Part shown: one piece after another, positions 16,297 to 25,082 of the stretch
Numbering within the stretch: the stretch's first letter is position 1
How the letters are laid out: each line of letters begins with the position of its first letter
Assembly (NCBI RefSeq): GCF_014333525.1
Contig: NZ_JACSCX010000005.1
Location: 1-64,000 of the forward strand
DNA: 64,000 bases
Direction: 5' to 3'
Source of the DNA: Hymenobacter puniceus
Lineage (GTDB): Bacteria; Bacteroidota; Bacteroidia; Cytophagales; Hymenobacteraceae
The notes under the pieces: model-generated
The model's database searches: none
The model's input: only the letters and a program-made list of their open reading frames with translations
Told to the model about the DNA's origin: nothing
Made by a program: the position numbers and the translations under genes

Positions 16297-17844
16297 TTGT
16301 ACGCCATCATTGACCTTGAAACCACTGGGGGCCAGCCCACGCAGGACCGAATCACTGAAATAGCCATCTTTATTCATGATGGGGAAAAAGTGGTGGACCA
16401 GTTCGACACGTTGCTCAACCCAGGGCGGCCCATACCGTTTTTTATCACCCAGCTCACGGGCATCAGCGACGAGATGGTACGGGACGCGCCTAAATTTCAT
16501 GAGGTGGCCCGCAAAGTAGTAGAAATGACAGAAGGGTGCGTGTTTGTGGCCCACAACGTGCGGTTCGATTACTCGTTTTTGAAGAAGGAGTTCGGCGACT
16601 TGGGTTATACTTACTCACGCAAGACGCTCTGCACCGTGCGCCTGAGCCGCTCACTTATGCCGGGCCAGCCCAGCTATAGTCTTGGCAAATTGTGCCAGAA
16701 TATTGGCATTCCACTGCACGGGCGCCACCGTGCCGCCGGCGACGCGGCGGCCACGGCCATTCTGTTTGACCGGCTACTGAAAATCAGCCAGCAGGAAGAG
16801 GCCTTAACGCAGCCTGGCCTGTCGCCTGCTGATACGCTGGCCGCTGTAGATGCCAATGCCCCCGCGGGCCGCCGTCCGGTGCCGGCCCGCAGCACGAGTG
16901 CTACGGGCAGTGCCGCCACGCCGGAAACAGTGGTAGCAGTACCTACCAAGCAGCCTTCGGCCCGCAAAGTAAAAGCCGTGCAGGAAGCTATTCGCACGGC
17001 ACTGCTGCCGCCCAATATCACGCCCGAGAAAGTAGCTTCGCTGCCCCACACAGCGGGCGTGTACTACTTCCACGACGAAAAGGGCGAGGTGATTTATGTG
17101 GGCAAGAGCATCAATATCTACAAGCGGATTCAGCAGCACTTTGCCATCGACTACAAGTCGCGCAAGAGCATTGAGTTCAAGAATTCCATTTCGGATATTA
17201 CCTGGGAGCTAACCGGCTCGGAGCTGGTGGCGCTGCTGTATGAGTCGCACGAAATCAAGCGTCTCAAGCCGCTCTACAACCGCAAGCTGCGCCGCTCGGT
17301 GTTTCCGGCCGGCATCTTTCTGCGCACCGACGAGCAAGGCTACAAACGCCTGTACTACGGCCGTGCCGACGACCATAGTGGCTCGCATCCGCTGATTGCT
17401 CTTGGCAATCAGTTTAAGGCAAAAGGCTTTCTGTTTCATAAGGTGTCTAAGTTCAACCTCTGCCAGAAGCTCTGCGACCTGTACAAAACCAATGGTTCGT
17501 GTTTCGACTACCAAGTGCACCGCTGTAAGGGTGCCTGCCTGGGGTTGGAGCCCGCAGAAGAGTACAATAAGCGCGTAGAAGAGGCCATTGAGAGTTTCAC
17601 GTATGAGCACGGCTCGTTTGTGGTGATTGGGCCAGGCCGCCGCGACGACGAGAAAACGGTAGTGCTGGTGGAACATGGCCGCTACCTCGGCTTCGGCTAC
17701 GTGGATACCGAAACCTTCTCGGCAAGGCGTCTGGAAGACTTTAAACAGGTGATTACCCGCTACAACGACAATAAGGATGCGCAACAGATTATCCGCCAGT
17801 ACCTGCGCACCAAGCACAAAGACAAAGTGAAAGTTTTCAAATAA
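16297..17844 (+). CDS. DnaQ-like exonuclease fused to GIY-YIG nuclease
   Basis: A 515-residue DNA-processing protein, probably in repair. The N-terminal DEDDh exonuclease has IIDLETTGG, HNVRFDYSFL and HRAAGDAA (about 1-170), then a Pro/Ala/Thr linker, then a UvrC/Cho-like GIY-YIG domain (GVYYFHDEKGEVIYVGKS, ESHEIKRLKPLYN; about 250-345). A Cys cluster follows, CQKLCDLYKTNGSC with RCKGACLG, resembling the UvrC iron-sulfur ligand pattern. The only start in this frame after the stop at 16264 is TTG 16297, which begins right at the exonuclease strand. Such fusions are common in Bacteroidota. Confidence 0.9.
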   Translation: MYAIIDLETTGGQPTQDRITEIAIFIHDGEKVVDQFDTLLNPGRPIPFFITQLTGISDEMVRDAPKFHEVARKVVEMTEGCVFVAHNVRFDYSFLKKEFGDLGYTYSRKTLCTVRLSRSLMPGQPSYSLGKLCQNIGIPLHGRHRAAGDAAATAILFDRLLKISQQEEALTQPGLSPADTLAAVDANAPAGRRPVPARSTSATGSAATPETVVAVPTKQPSARKVKAVQEAIRTALLPPNITPEKVASLPHTAGVYYFHDEKGEVIYVGKSINIYKRIQQHFAIDYKSRKSIEFKNSISDITWELTGSELVALLYESHEIKRLKPLYNRKLRRSVFPAGIFLRTDEQGYKRLYYGRADDHSGSHPLIALGNQFKAKGFLFHKVSKFNLCQKLCDLYKTNGSCFDYQVHRCKGACLGLEPAEEYNKRVEEAIESFTYEHGSFVVIGPGRRDDEKTVVLVEHGRYLGFGYVDTETFSARRLEDFKQVITRYNDNKDAQQIIRQYLRTKHKDKVKVFK

Positions 17845-17869
17845 ATAGGCTCACTTCAGATACTTCCTT

Positions 17870-17898
17870 AGCTCCGTCTTACAGGCGGGGCTTTTTTG
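17870..17898 (+). terminator. Terminator after the exonuclease/GIY-YIG gene
   Basis: A seven-pair stem (AGCTCCG at 17870-17876 with CGGGGCT at 17886-17892, one G-U pair), a nine-base loop and six Ts. It lies 25 bases after the stop. Confidence 0.7.
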
Positions 17899-18078
17899 TG
17901 CCTAGCACCTGCTTAGCAGCCATAACAGGTAGCCTTTTCAAGCAACGCAGAAAATAAAAATCACCTCGTGCAAAGCTCGTCAGGATAGAACCTGTATATT
18001 CAGTTACTGTCGGCTTTGCATTCAATCTGCCTATTCTTATAAGTACCCATACGCAGGAAATGGCCTGATTTTTTATTG

Positions 18079-18534
18079 ATGCCTGTTACTATGGACAAGC
18101 TGCTATACCCATTCCAGAAATCCTTATATTTTCACAGCAATCTGGCCATCATCACAGAATACCCCGGGCATTATGTGCAAATAGAATGGCAGCCAGTTCC
18201 CATGATCAGCAGTGGCCTGCGCGAGGCGTATGAGCAGCTGCTGCAGCTGCTGAAGGAGTCGCAGCTAAGTAAAGTATTGTCTGACCACCAGATGATGCCG
18301 GCTATTATGCCCCTCGACCAGGAATGGCTGGCGGCCGACTGGGCACCGCGCGCGGTGCGGGAAAGCAGCTACCGCTACTGCGCTATCATAGATTCCCATG
18401 ATGTATATAACCATTTAAGCACAAGTGAGGTGGCACGCCGTGTTCAGCGCAATTCTCCTCTGCTCGTGTCCCACTTTCCGGATCCTGATTCAGCAACGCG
18501 GTGGTTGCTCAGCAGCGCATCTGAAAAAAGCTAA
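18079..18534 (+). CDS. Small STAS/SEC14-like domain protein, second copy
   Basis: A 151-residue protein; ATG 18079 (MPVTMDKLL) or ATG 18091 are both possible. The middle and end match the pattern of the protein at 953-1378: a regulatory-looking core with LDQEWLAADWAPRAVRESSYRY, a strand, and a helical C-terminus. The first half is much more divergent, and the LLNDNR motif is replaced by LSDHQMM. No signal peptide or membrane segment. Function unknown; it is not in an obvious operon. Confidence 0.7.
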   Translation: MPVTMDKLLYPFQKSLYFHSNLAIITEYPGHYVQIEWQPVPMISSGLREAYEQLLQLLKESQLSKVLSDHQMMPAIMPLDQEWLAADWAPRAVRESSYRYCAIIDSHDVYNHLSTSEVARRVQRNSPLLVSHFPDPDSATRWLLSSASEKS

Positions 18535-18665
18535 AGGCTTCCGACTATGCGCGCCCCTCACGGCCACTGCATCATACCAACGTTGTTGAAGTAGCGCACA
18601 GCACAGGGCAGGATGAAAAAGTGGCCTGCGGGGAAGCAGGCGTACGTAGTGCCCAAGCCGGGCAG

Positions 18666-20276
18666 CTAGTATAGCCGGTGGCGGAGCAGCCAGCCGGCCG
18701 CGTCAAACTCGTTGGCTGCCGGGCGGTATTTTTCCACTTTTACCGCGCGCGGCAAAGACAGTGTGCTACCGTCGCCACTATCGAAAACGGTAGTACGGGT
18801 GTGTGAGGAAGGAGATAAAACGGAGTTGCGTACCACGTCCTGCCCGGCGCCGTCATAAATTCCGACGCTTATACCTGTCGGTGGTAGCGCTTGCAGCTCA
18901 AATACGTCGTTGCCACCCAACCCAAAGAGTTTCAAAGTGCCTGTTTCTCCTACCTGAAAAGTACGCTGGCCTATCAAACTATCGGGCCGGGCCGAAAAGC
19001 GCTGATATACCTGTACCCGTACCTGCGCTGGTTTCGGAACGTCAATCACAAACCGCTCCGGCTGGTCGGTGCCTGGCAGCTCCACATTGCGCGCCAATAG
19101 GGTATAGAACTTATCGGCTACGGCCGGCAGTTGGGCTCTTCGGCTGTTGAGCTTCTGCTCGAACTCCTGCCCTACCAGTCCATATACTTCCCTGGGCCAC
19201 ACACTCAATGCCTGCTTCACGACTGCCGGCGAAAGCTGCTGCTGCAGCGAATCGGCAACTTGGCGAAAGTCTTCGCGGGAGAGATACACCAGCAACGATT
19301 TATCCATTGGCTGAGCGGCCCGGTTGAGGCCTTCTACATCGGAGAGCCGAATCTGCTTGTCAAACGTCTGGTAGTTGGACTTCACCCAGCCAATAATATG
19401 CGTGAAAAAACCGTCGTTGAATTTGAAAAACGCGTGGTCCCGGTCACGCGGAATAGGCCGGTAGCGGATGTCGCCGCCCGATACCGCAAAGCTGGCCCAG
19501 CGCCACTGGTCTTCGCGGCGGCTCCAGTCGCCGAGCCACATGTCAAACAGGCGGGCCCGCAAGTAGCGCCGGGCATCCACTTGAAAACGAGGATTATTGA
19601 GCAGATTGACAAACACTTTACGGGAGCTTTCCACATGGCTGGAATTGCCGAAGCTGGCTACCATACGCTGGTCGCCTTCGGGCCGCTCTTCCAGCAAGTA
19701 CAGCGCATTGGCGAAGCTCTTGCGAAACTCACCCAGGTCCGGGTCGTCGGCTATATATACTAGGCGTGGATTGGTGTGGTACACACCAGCAGCCTGTGCC
19801 AACCGAGGCACGATATACGCCCCATACGGATTGATGACACTGGTCTGGTCTTTCATCAGCCGGCCTACAGGACCGTTCTGCAAGCCCTCTGGTAAGGCTT
19901 TGGTGGCATCTTTGTCTACGGAGCGCAACACGTACTGCACACCGTTTCGGTCTACTAGGCGCAGGTTTTTGGTTTGAAAAGACCCGCCCTCCTGCACCGG
20001 TTTCAGGCCCCCGGGCACAGCCTTGCGCAACTGCACGATGGGCACCGTAACGGGCAATGCCCACAGTTCGCGGTAGTGCTTGCCCCAAAAGAAATTATGC
20101 AGGCCCGAGCGTTCGTATTGTGGGCCGGCGGCCACCTGTACCGTGGAGTCTGACAGCACCCGTACCGGGAGCTTAGCGGGCGGCGCTGCAGGAGCCGAGC
20201 AGGCATGGCAGAGCAAGGAAGCGGTGCACACCCCCCCAGCAATTCGGCTGCGGAAATTCAAGACAAAAAACGACAC
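18666..20276 (-). CDS. Kinase-like lipoprotein, divergent paralogue A
   Basis: A 536-residue exported protein with a signal sequence and a Cys-rich lipobox region (ASLLCHAC). It has the same layout as the divergent gene 20440-22029: PGGLKPVQEGGSFQT, YVLRSVDKDATK, INPYGAYIVPRLA, YLLEERPEGD, RARLFDMWLGDW, then IPRDRDHAFFKF and a C-terminal beta segment with LGGNDVFEL. The GDWDRH-type loop and the following DRD motif resemble the catalytic loop and metal-binding site of HipA/FAM20-like atypical kinases. Here the loop reads GDWSRRED, so the Asp and His of the loop are replaced, which may mean lost activity. In other Bacteroidota I recall this region inside long proteins with a phosphoesterase and an outer-membrane barrel; no barrel is present. 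Confidence 0.75.
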   Translation of the reverse strand: MSFFVLNFRSRIAGGVCTASLLCHACSAPAAPPAKLPVRVLSDSTVQVAAGPQYERSGLHNFFWGKHYRELWALPVTVPIVQLRKAVPGGLKPVQEGGSFQTKNLRLVDRNGVQYVLRSVDKDATKALPEGLQNGPVGRLMKDQTSVINPYGAYIVPRLAQAAGVYHTNPRLVYIADDPDLGEFRKSFANALYLLEERPEGDQRMVASFGNSSHVESSRKVFVNLLNNPRFQVDARRYLRARLFDMWLGDWSRREDQWRWASFAVSGGDIRYRPIPRDRDHAFFKFNDGFFTHIIGWVKSNYQTFDKQIRLSDVEGLNRAAQPMDKSLLVYLSREDFRQVADSLQQQLSPAVVKQALSVWPREVYGLVGQEFEQKLNSRRAQLPAVADKFYTLLARNVELPGTDQPERFVIDVPKPAQVRVQVYQRFSARPDSLIGQRTFQVGETGTLKLFGLGGNDVFELQALPPTGISVGIYDGAGQDVVRNSVLSPSSHTRTTVFDSGDGSTLSLPRAVKVEKYRPAANEFDAAGWLLRHRLY

Positions 20277-20439
20277 GCGGTAAACCGAATAAGATGATAG
20301 CCGAACAGACAGCCGCCCTTATAGCGTAAACCCGGGTGTAGGGGTTGGCTGCCACCTCCGGCCACTGCCTATCCAAGGTCTTGCCTAACTACTGCCGAGT
20401 CTCTACGTTCAAGGACTCCAGCCGCGCTTTCCGCTCCGC

Positions 20440-22029
20440 ATGATTTCTCGCTACGCCCTTCCTGTTCTTTTGCTGACTGCCGTTAGCTGCACCCGCCACC
20501 CCTTTTTTCAGGCCGATGCCCGGCTGGATACTACCTCGCTTCAGCCGGGGGCTGACAGTGCCCGGGTTACGGCTGGCCGCCACTACCAGCGCGGAACTCT
20601 TGGCCGGTTTTTTTTAGGCCGACATCATCGGCCGGCCTGGGTGCAGCCTGTTATGGTCCCCGTGCTGGACCTGGCTACCACTGTGCCGGGCGGGCTGCGC
20701 GCCGGCAAGGTAGGTGGCGGCTTTCAAACCATCAGCATGACCGTGGTGGGCGCTGATGGCCGTGGCTATGCCTTGCGGTCCGTGGATAAAGACCCGTACC
20801 GCACCCTTCCCAAAGTGCTACGCCAAGGGTTTGTGCTGGGCCTAGTGCGTGATGCCACAGCCGCCGGCCACCCCTATGGCGCTTTTGTGGTGCCCCCGCT
20901 GGCTGAGGCTGCCGGCCTGCCGCACACCAACCCAAAGCCCTATTATATTCGCCCCGACGAGTCTGGGTTGGGCGAAGCTTCGGAGCGTTACCGGGGCCGG
21001 GTAGTACTGCTGGAAGAAAAGCTGGAAGGGAAGCAGAACATTGCCGGCCGCCTGCCGGGCGCTACCGAGCTGGAAGAAAGCGGCAGCATGCTGGCGGAGC
21101 GCTACCAATCACCAAAACACCGGGTTGATGAGGCCGCCTTTTTACGGGCTCGTTTACTTGACCTTCTGCTCGGCGACTGGGACCGGCACGAAGGCCAATG
21201 GAGCTGGGCGGCATACCCACAGGTGGATGGCCGTACGCGCTGGGTGCCCGTCCCGCAAGACCGTGACCAAGTGTTTTTTCGGTTTGATGATGGCTTGATT
21301 TCGTGGCTGGCCAGCAAAGCAGTAGCCAAGTTCCGCACCTTCGGGCCGCGTTACCAGAGTATTGAGGGCTACACTCGCAATTCCCGCTACATCGACGAGC
21401 ACGTGCTGACCGAGCTGGACCGCGCCACCTATCTGCGTACGGCCCGCGACCTGCAGCGCCGCCTGACAGATACCGTTATCGAGCAGGCGGTCCGCCAGGG
21501 GCTGCCTCGGGAGGTGTATCAGCAGGAAGGCACCGAGATGGTAGCCGCCCTCCGTGCCCGCCGCGACCAGCTGCTCCAGGCCGCCGCCGACTACTATAAC
21601 CTGCGGGCTGAGTCCGTGCTGGTGGCGGGCACTGATGCAGAGGAACGGTTTGTGGTGGAGCGGCTTACTGACTCGACTACCGTGGTGTCCGTGTACGAAC
21701 TCGAACCGCCGGCCAAGCGCCCCGATTCGTTGCTCTACCGCCGCGTGTTTAACCCGGCCGAAACTCACCAAGTGCTACTGCACGGCCTCCAGGGCGACGA
21801 CGTTTTTGAGCTACGCGGCACCGTACGCCGCAGCCCTTTCATTGACATTTATGGTGGCCCCGGCGAAGACCAAGTGCGCGACAACTCCCGCGTAGCCGGC
21901 CTGCGCCGCAAAACCCGCTTCTACGACACTGGCCGCAACAACGATTTCGAGCCCGCCCCCGAACTCAAGGACAAAACCTCGCACGGCGTCGAAAGCCACG
22001 CCTTCGACCGGGACGGCTCGGGCAGGTGA
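20440..22029 (+). CDS. Kinase-like lipoprotein, divergent paralogue B
   Basis: A 529-residue exported lipoprotein (MISRYALPVLLLTAVSC, lipobox Cys 17). It is a full-length paralogue of 18666-20276. Motifs in order: PGGLRAGKVGGGFQT, YALRSVDKDPYRTLP, HPYGAFVVPPLAEAAG, VLLEEKLEGK, the loop GDWDRHEGQW with Asp 246, Asp 248 and His 250, VPQDRDQVFFRFDDG with Asp 274 and Asp 276, then a beta-rich end (LQGDDVFELRG, DIYGGPGEDQVRD). The intact loop, and its distance of about 26 residues to the DRD motif, fit an atypical kinase fold; this is inference. It ends without the barrel domain I associate with longer homologues. Confidence 0.75.
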   Translation: MISRYALPVLLLTAVSCTRHPFFQADARLDTTSLQPGADSARVTAGRHYQRGTLGRFFLGRHHRPAWVQPVMVPVLDLATTVPGGLRAGKVGGGFQTISMTVVGADGRGYALRSVDKDPYRTLPKVLRQGFVLGLVRDATAAGHPYGAFVVPPLAEAAGLPHTNPKPYYIRPDESGLGEASERYRGRVVLLEEKLEGKQNIAGRLPGATELEESGSMLAERYQSPKHRVDEAAFLRARLLDLLLGDWDRHEGQWSWAAYPQVDGRTRWVPVPQDRDQVFFRFDDGLISWLASKAVAKFRTFGPRYQSIEGYTRNSRYIDEHVLTELDRATYLRTARDLQRRLTDTVIEQAVRQGLPREVYQQEGTEMVAALRARRDQLLQAAADYYNLRAESVLVAGTDAEERFVVERLTDSTTVVSVYELEPPAKRPDSLLYRRVFNPAETHQVLLHGLQGDDVFELRGTVRRSPFIDIYGGPGEDQVRDNSRVAGLRRKTRFYDTGRNNDFEPAPELKDKTSHGVESHAFDRDGSGR

Positions 22030-22069
22030 GCCGATCTTTAACTTAATCTATTAATCTATCAGCACACAA

Positions 22070-22117
22070 CCGCCAACACTCTTGGATAAAAACACATTAT
22101 CCCAGGAGTGTTGGCGG
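22070..22117. terminator. Hairpin downstream of the kinase-like gene
   Basis: Arms CCGCCAACACTCTTGG (22070-22085) and 22101-22117 pair nearly perfectly around a 15-base AT-rich loop. There is no T-run directly after it, so it may stop transcription from either side or be a palindromic element. Confidence 0.6.
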
Positions 22118-22163
22118 CCGGCTTTCGCGCTTTTTTCAGATCTGCGCGGTAGTTGGGGCTGGA

Positions 22164-22988
22164 CTACTGTGCTGTACGATACGCTAGGTTATCCAGTGAA
22201 ATCCGAAAGGTCTGGGGAGACTCTTCATAGCCAATGGTATAACTGGCGGGATAGTACCCCGCCCGCTGAAAGGCCTGCGGCTGCCGGATAGGCGTGGTTT
22301 CGACGCGACGACGACGCAGGTACGCCTCCGTAAACATAGGCTCCATAAAGGTCAGGTTGCCATTGTAAGACCCGTAAATGAAGGTCTTGGTGAATACGCC
22401 GCCAGGTTGAAACTCATCCGATAATACATCCACCCAGTGAGCTCCCATATTTGGCACCAACCCCGGCGTTTGGATATACGCCGGGGCAACGTAGCGGGGA
22501 GCCAGCGGCAGATCGAAAGCTGGCGGCGCCAGAAACGGAATGGTAGCCTGAGCGGCCGAGCTGATCATGTAGGCGTGCAAATCAAAATGTGGCAAAGTAT
22601 AGATTCCATCCGGCTCATGCCCCTGTGGGTTCCACCCTAACTCGATATGGTCGAAGGGAGGTACCTGTATCTGACGTGGCAGCTGAAATATATATTCTCG
22701 GGGCTCAGAGCCCTGGTTGAGAGCCGCGCGGGCCGATATGTCGACACCAAAAGCCAGAGGCTGCTTTCGGCTGCCCATTATCACCCAGGCGCGGCCTACG
22801 CCTTGGCCCATGGGTACGGCCGGGCCATAAAACGTGGTATTTCGCTCTTCTCGGGAATCAGCTGTGGCCGTAACACTGGCAGCCGGCTCTATAGCATCTT
22901 GCTCAGAACAGGCTGGCACCAGAGACATTAGGCCTACAGCCGTCACAAGCCGCGCAAGCACTACTGGTACATATGTGAGCTTTTTCAT
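22164..22988 (-). CDS. Conserved lipoprotein, TTHB210/DUF5602-like
   Basis: A 274-residue lipoprotein starting at ATG 22988 (MKKLTYVPV), with signal sequence ending LMSLVPAC. The frame stays open upstream to 23345, but that extension is not protein-like. The mature part has TTFYGPAVPMGQGVGRAWV, FGVDISARAAL, PPFDHIELGWNPQGHEPDG and LPHFDLHAYMIS, a pattern I associate with the TTHB210-like (DUF5602) family found in Bacteroidota; that name is from memory. The His-rich core could bind metal. The role is unknown. It stands alone between two palindromic regions. Confidence 0.72.
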   Translation of the reverse strand: MKKLTYVPVVLARLVTAVGLMSLVPACSEQDAIEPAASVTATADSREERNTTFYGPAVPMGQGVGRAWVIMGSRKQPLAFGVDISARAALNQGSEPREYIFQLPRQIQVPPFDHIELGWNPQGHEPDGIYTLPHFDLHAYMISSAAQATIPFLAPPAFDLPLAPRYVAPAYIQTPGLVPNMGAHWVDVLSDEFQPGGVFTKTFIYGSYNGNLTFMEPMFTEAYLRRRRVETTPIRQPQAFQRAGYYPASYTIGYEESPQTFRISLDNLAYRTAQ

Positions 22989-23423
22989 TGAATTGAGGGA
23001 GTTAGGAAGTGAGAATACTTCGGCAGGGTGCAGCCCATTTGCGTACCTGTGCGCCGCACTATCAAGCGCTGCTTCTCCGAAGTACCGGGCGTTCCTGGTC
23101 CGTAGTAACCGCCAATTGGATTGGCACAATGCCAGCTTCTGCGGGCCCCCAGCCACGTCGGCACCATGCTGCGGGAGCACCGCCAGCTTACCGGAAGTCG
23201 GTGAGCATACGGCGGCTAGGCAGCACGGCGGTGGCTGGCCATGGTGCAGAAAAGCGGACATACACAGCGCGGCCACGCGGCCGGCTTCCGTCTGCAGGAT
23301 GATGCATTTAGCTACTCGCGGGGGTGGCCCTACCCGGGTGGTCACTACAGCGGCACCAAATACATAATTAAATATATAATATTTTTAATTAATTCAACAC
23401 AAGAAGCTTCCCATAAAATAAGG
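22989..23423. other. Long leader region without a recognised gene
   Basis: This stretch lies upstream of the lipoprotein at 22164-22988. An AT-rich block at about 23359-23400 could hold its promoter, which would leave a GC-rich leader of about 370 bases. An open frame runs through it on the minus strand but has the composition of noncoding sequence. I recognise no riboswitch or RNA family. Confidence 0.5.
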
Positions 23424-23462
23424 GCGTCCGGACTACTGCTGACTTAGCAGGAATCCGGACGC
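23424..23462. repeat. Hairpin with nested inner stem
   Basis: GCGTCCGGA (23424-23432) pairs with TCCGGACGC (23454-23462), and CTGCT pairs with AGCAG inside the loop. It sits beside the larger palindrome array and may be a terminator or part of the array. Confidence 0.6.
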
Positions 23463-23479
23463 TCGTAATTGCACTCGCA

Positions 23480-23676
23480 AACCCAAGTTGCGGAAGAGCC
23501 GCATAGCGGCGACAGGGTTGTAGCAAATCAGCGGTTACCTGCAACAAGCCGCATAGCGGCTGCAGGTTGTAAGACTATCTGCCGGCAAATCTGTCGCCGC
23601 TACGCGGCTTTCGCCGGCGGTCGATGGATGGACTACACACCTACTGCCGCTACGCGGCTTCTCCGCAACTTAGGTT
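23480..23676. repeat. Nested array of four 14-base palindromic units
   Basis: AGCCGCATAGCGGC occurs at 23497 and 23547, and its inverted form GCCGCTACGCGGCT at 23596 and 23646, so the spacing within each pair is exactly 50 bases. The outer flanks (AACCCAAGTTGCGG near 23480 and CCGCAACTTAGGTT near 23676) are also inverted, as are GCGGCGACAG (23506) and CTGTCGCCGC (23591). Unit 2 forms its own hairpin. The whole is a REP-like cluster just beyond the end of the topoisomerase IB gene. Confidence 0.85.
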
Positions 23677-23684
23677 AGCTAGTC

Positions 23685-24803
23685 TTAGCTGGCGGCTTCC
23701 AGTTCGGCCAGCATATCCAGCACCATGTGCTCGATGGGAGTCAGCAAATCGTTTTTGGCGGGGTTGGCATCGTGGCGGCGCAAGTAGTCAATGAGCTTAT
23801 CGGAATTGAATAGCTCTACCACCTGCGGATGGACATAATATTTCGAGCAAACGGTGGGGGTATTTCCCAGGTCGTGAGCCACATCCTTGAGGGCGCGCTT
23901 CAGCGTTTTGGGCTTCGGGAAGTCGGGTTCTTCATCGAGCACCCGCTCCAGGCACTCCACCATCTTCACGGTACCGCCCCAGGTACGAAAATCCTTGGCC
24001 GAAAGCTTGAGGCCCGTTACCTGCTGCAGGTATTCGTTTACGTCGCCGGATTCCAGCTCCTGGCGCTGGCCGTCCGGGGTGTAGTATTGAAACAGGTGCT
24101 GGCCCGGAATTTCCTTGCACTTCTGCACCAGCTTAGCCAGCTTCCGGTCGTGTAGCGTGAGGTCGTGGGCCACACCTTTTTTCCCGACAAACGCAAACCG
24201 CACATCGTTGCCGCTTACCTGCACGTGCTTGTCGCGTAGCGTGGTAAGGCCATAGGTTTTATTTTTCTCGGCGTACTCGCGGTTGCCAACCCGGATAAAT
24301 GACTTGTCCATCAGGGTAAGCACCAGCGCCACTACTTTCGGTTTGTCGAGTGCAGGGCGGGCCAGATCCTTATGCATCTGGGCGCGCAGGTCGGCCAGCT
24401 TTTCCCCGAAAGCGCGCAGGCGGCTGAATTTGGTGAGACTGCGGGCCTGGTCCCAGGCCGCGTGATAGAGGTACTGCTTGCGGCCTTTGGCGTCGCGTCC
24501 CGTGACTTGCAGATGCGTGTTGGCCGAAGGCGAAATCCAGACCTCGGTCCAGGCCGGTGGAATTACAAACCCCTGGATGCGGGTCAGCACTTTTTCGTCT
24601 GTGATTTTTTCGCCCGATGCTGTGTGGTAGCTGAATTTGCCGGCCCGAGTGGCTTTGCGGGTCAGGCCCGGCTTGGTGTCCGTAAAGTAGCGCAGGCCGG
24701 CCAGCTCGGCCTGGCGGGCGGGGTCCTTGTAGAGCTCATGGGCCTCCTGAAGCGGTGGCAAGTGCTTTTTTTTGGTTTTGGGGCGGGCAGCGGTAGCAGA
24801 CAT
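23685..24803 (-). CDS. DNA topoisomerase IB (poxvirus type)
   Basis: A 372-residue enzyme that relaxes supercoils by nicking one strand through a 3'-phosphotyrosine. ATG 24803 gives MSATAARPKTKKKHL; the frame extends to 24959 without support. The N-terminal domain (FSYHTASGEKITD, IPPAWTEVWISP), the catalytic domain (MDKSFIRVGNREYAEKNKTYGL, KDFRTWGG) and the active-site region GNTPTVCSKYYVHP, where the second Tyr is the likely nucleophile, are all present. Length and order match bacterial type IB enzymes, which are scattered in Bacteroidota and Proteobacteria. It is monocistronic. Confidence 0.93.
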   Translation of the reverse strand: MSATAARPKTKKKHLPPLQEAHELYKDPARQAELAGLRYFTDTKPGLTRKATRAGKFSYHTASGEKITDEKVLTRIQGFVIPPAWTEVWISPSANTHLQVTGRDAKGRKQYLYHAAWDQARSLTKFSRLRAFGEKLADLRAQMHKDLARPALDKPKVVALVLTLMDKSFIRVGNREYAEKNKTYGLTTLRDKHVQVSGNDVRFAFVGKKGVAHDLTLHDRKLAKLVQKCKEIPGQHLFQYYTPDGQRQELESGDVNEYLQQVTGLKLSAKDFRTWGGTVKMVECLERVLDEEPDFPKPKTLKRALKDVAHDLGNTPTVCSKYYVHPQVVELFNSDKLIDYLRRHDANPAKNDLLTPIEHMVLDMLAELEAAS

Positions 24804-25082
24804 AAAATGGCCGGAGTAATTCCCGGCCAAAACAGCGCGGGTAGGCTGCATGTACGCAAAATCACCCGAAAAGATGAAGCGCTTTTCCACCAGCATATTG
24901 CCAGGACAACCAATATACGCAGTGTTTTTTATACCTGATCTGCAGCCATATGCAGCCACTTTTCCGGCCTGCTACAACACCCGCTGGCCAAAAGCGTACC
25001 GGACTGCGTGATTCTGGCACCGTTTTTTCATTCGGCAGTCAGCAACCCTATTGTTTCCTTTCTTCTCTTAACTCCAGCTTCG

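Noticed and set aside
22989..23345. Extended N-terminus of the DUF5602-like lipoprotein
   Set aside because: A signal peptide begins at ATG 22988; the extension is not protein-like.
23480..23676. CRISPR array from the repeated 14-base units
   Set aside because: Units are palindromic, two are inverted, and intervening sequence is only partly variable; no cas genes are near.
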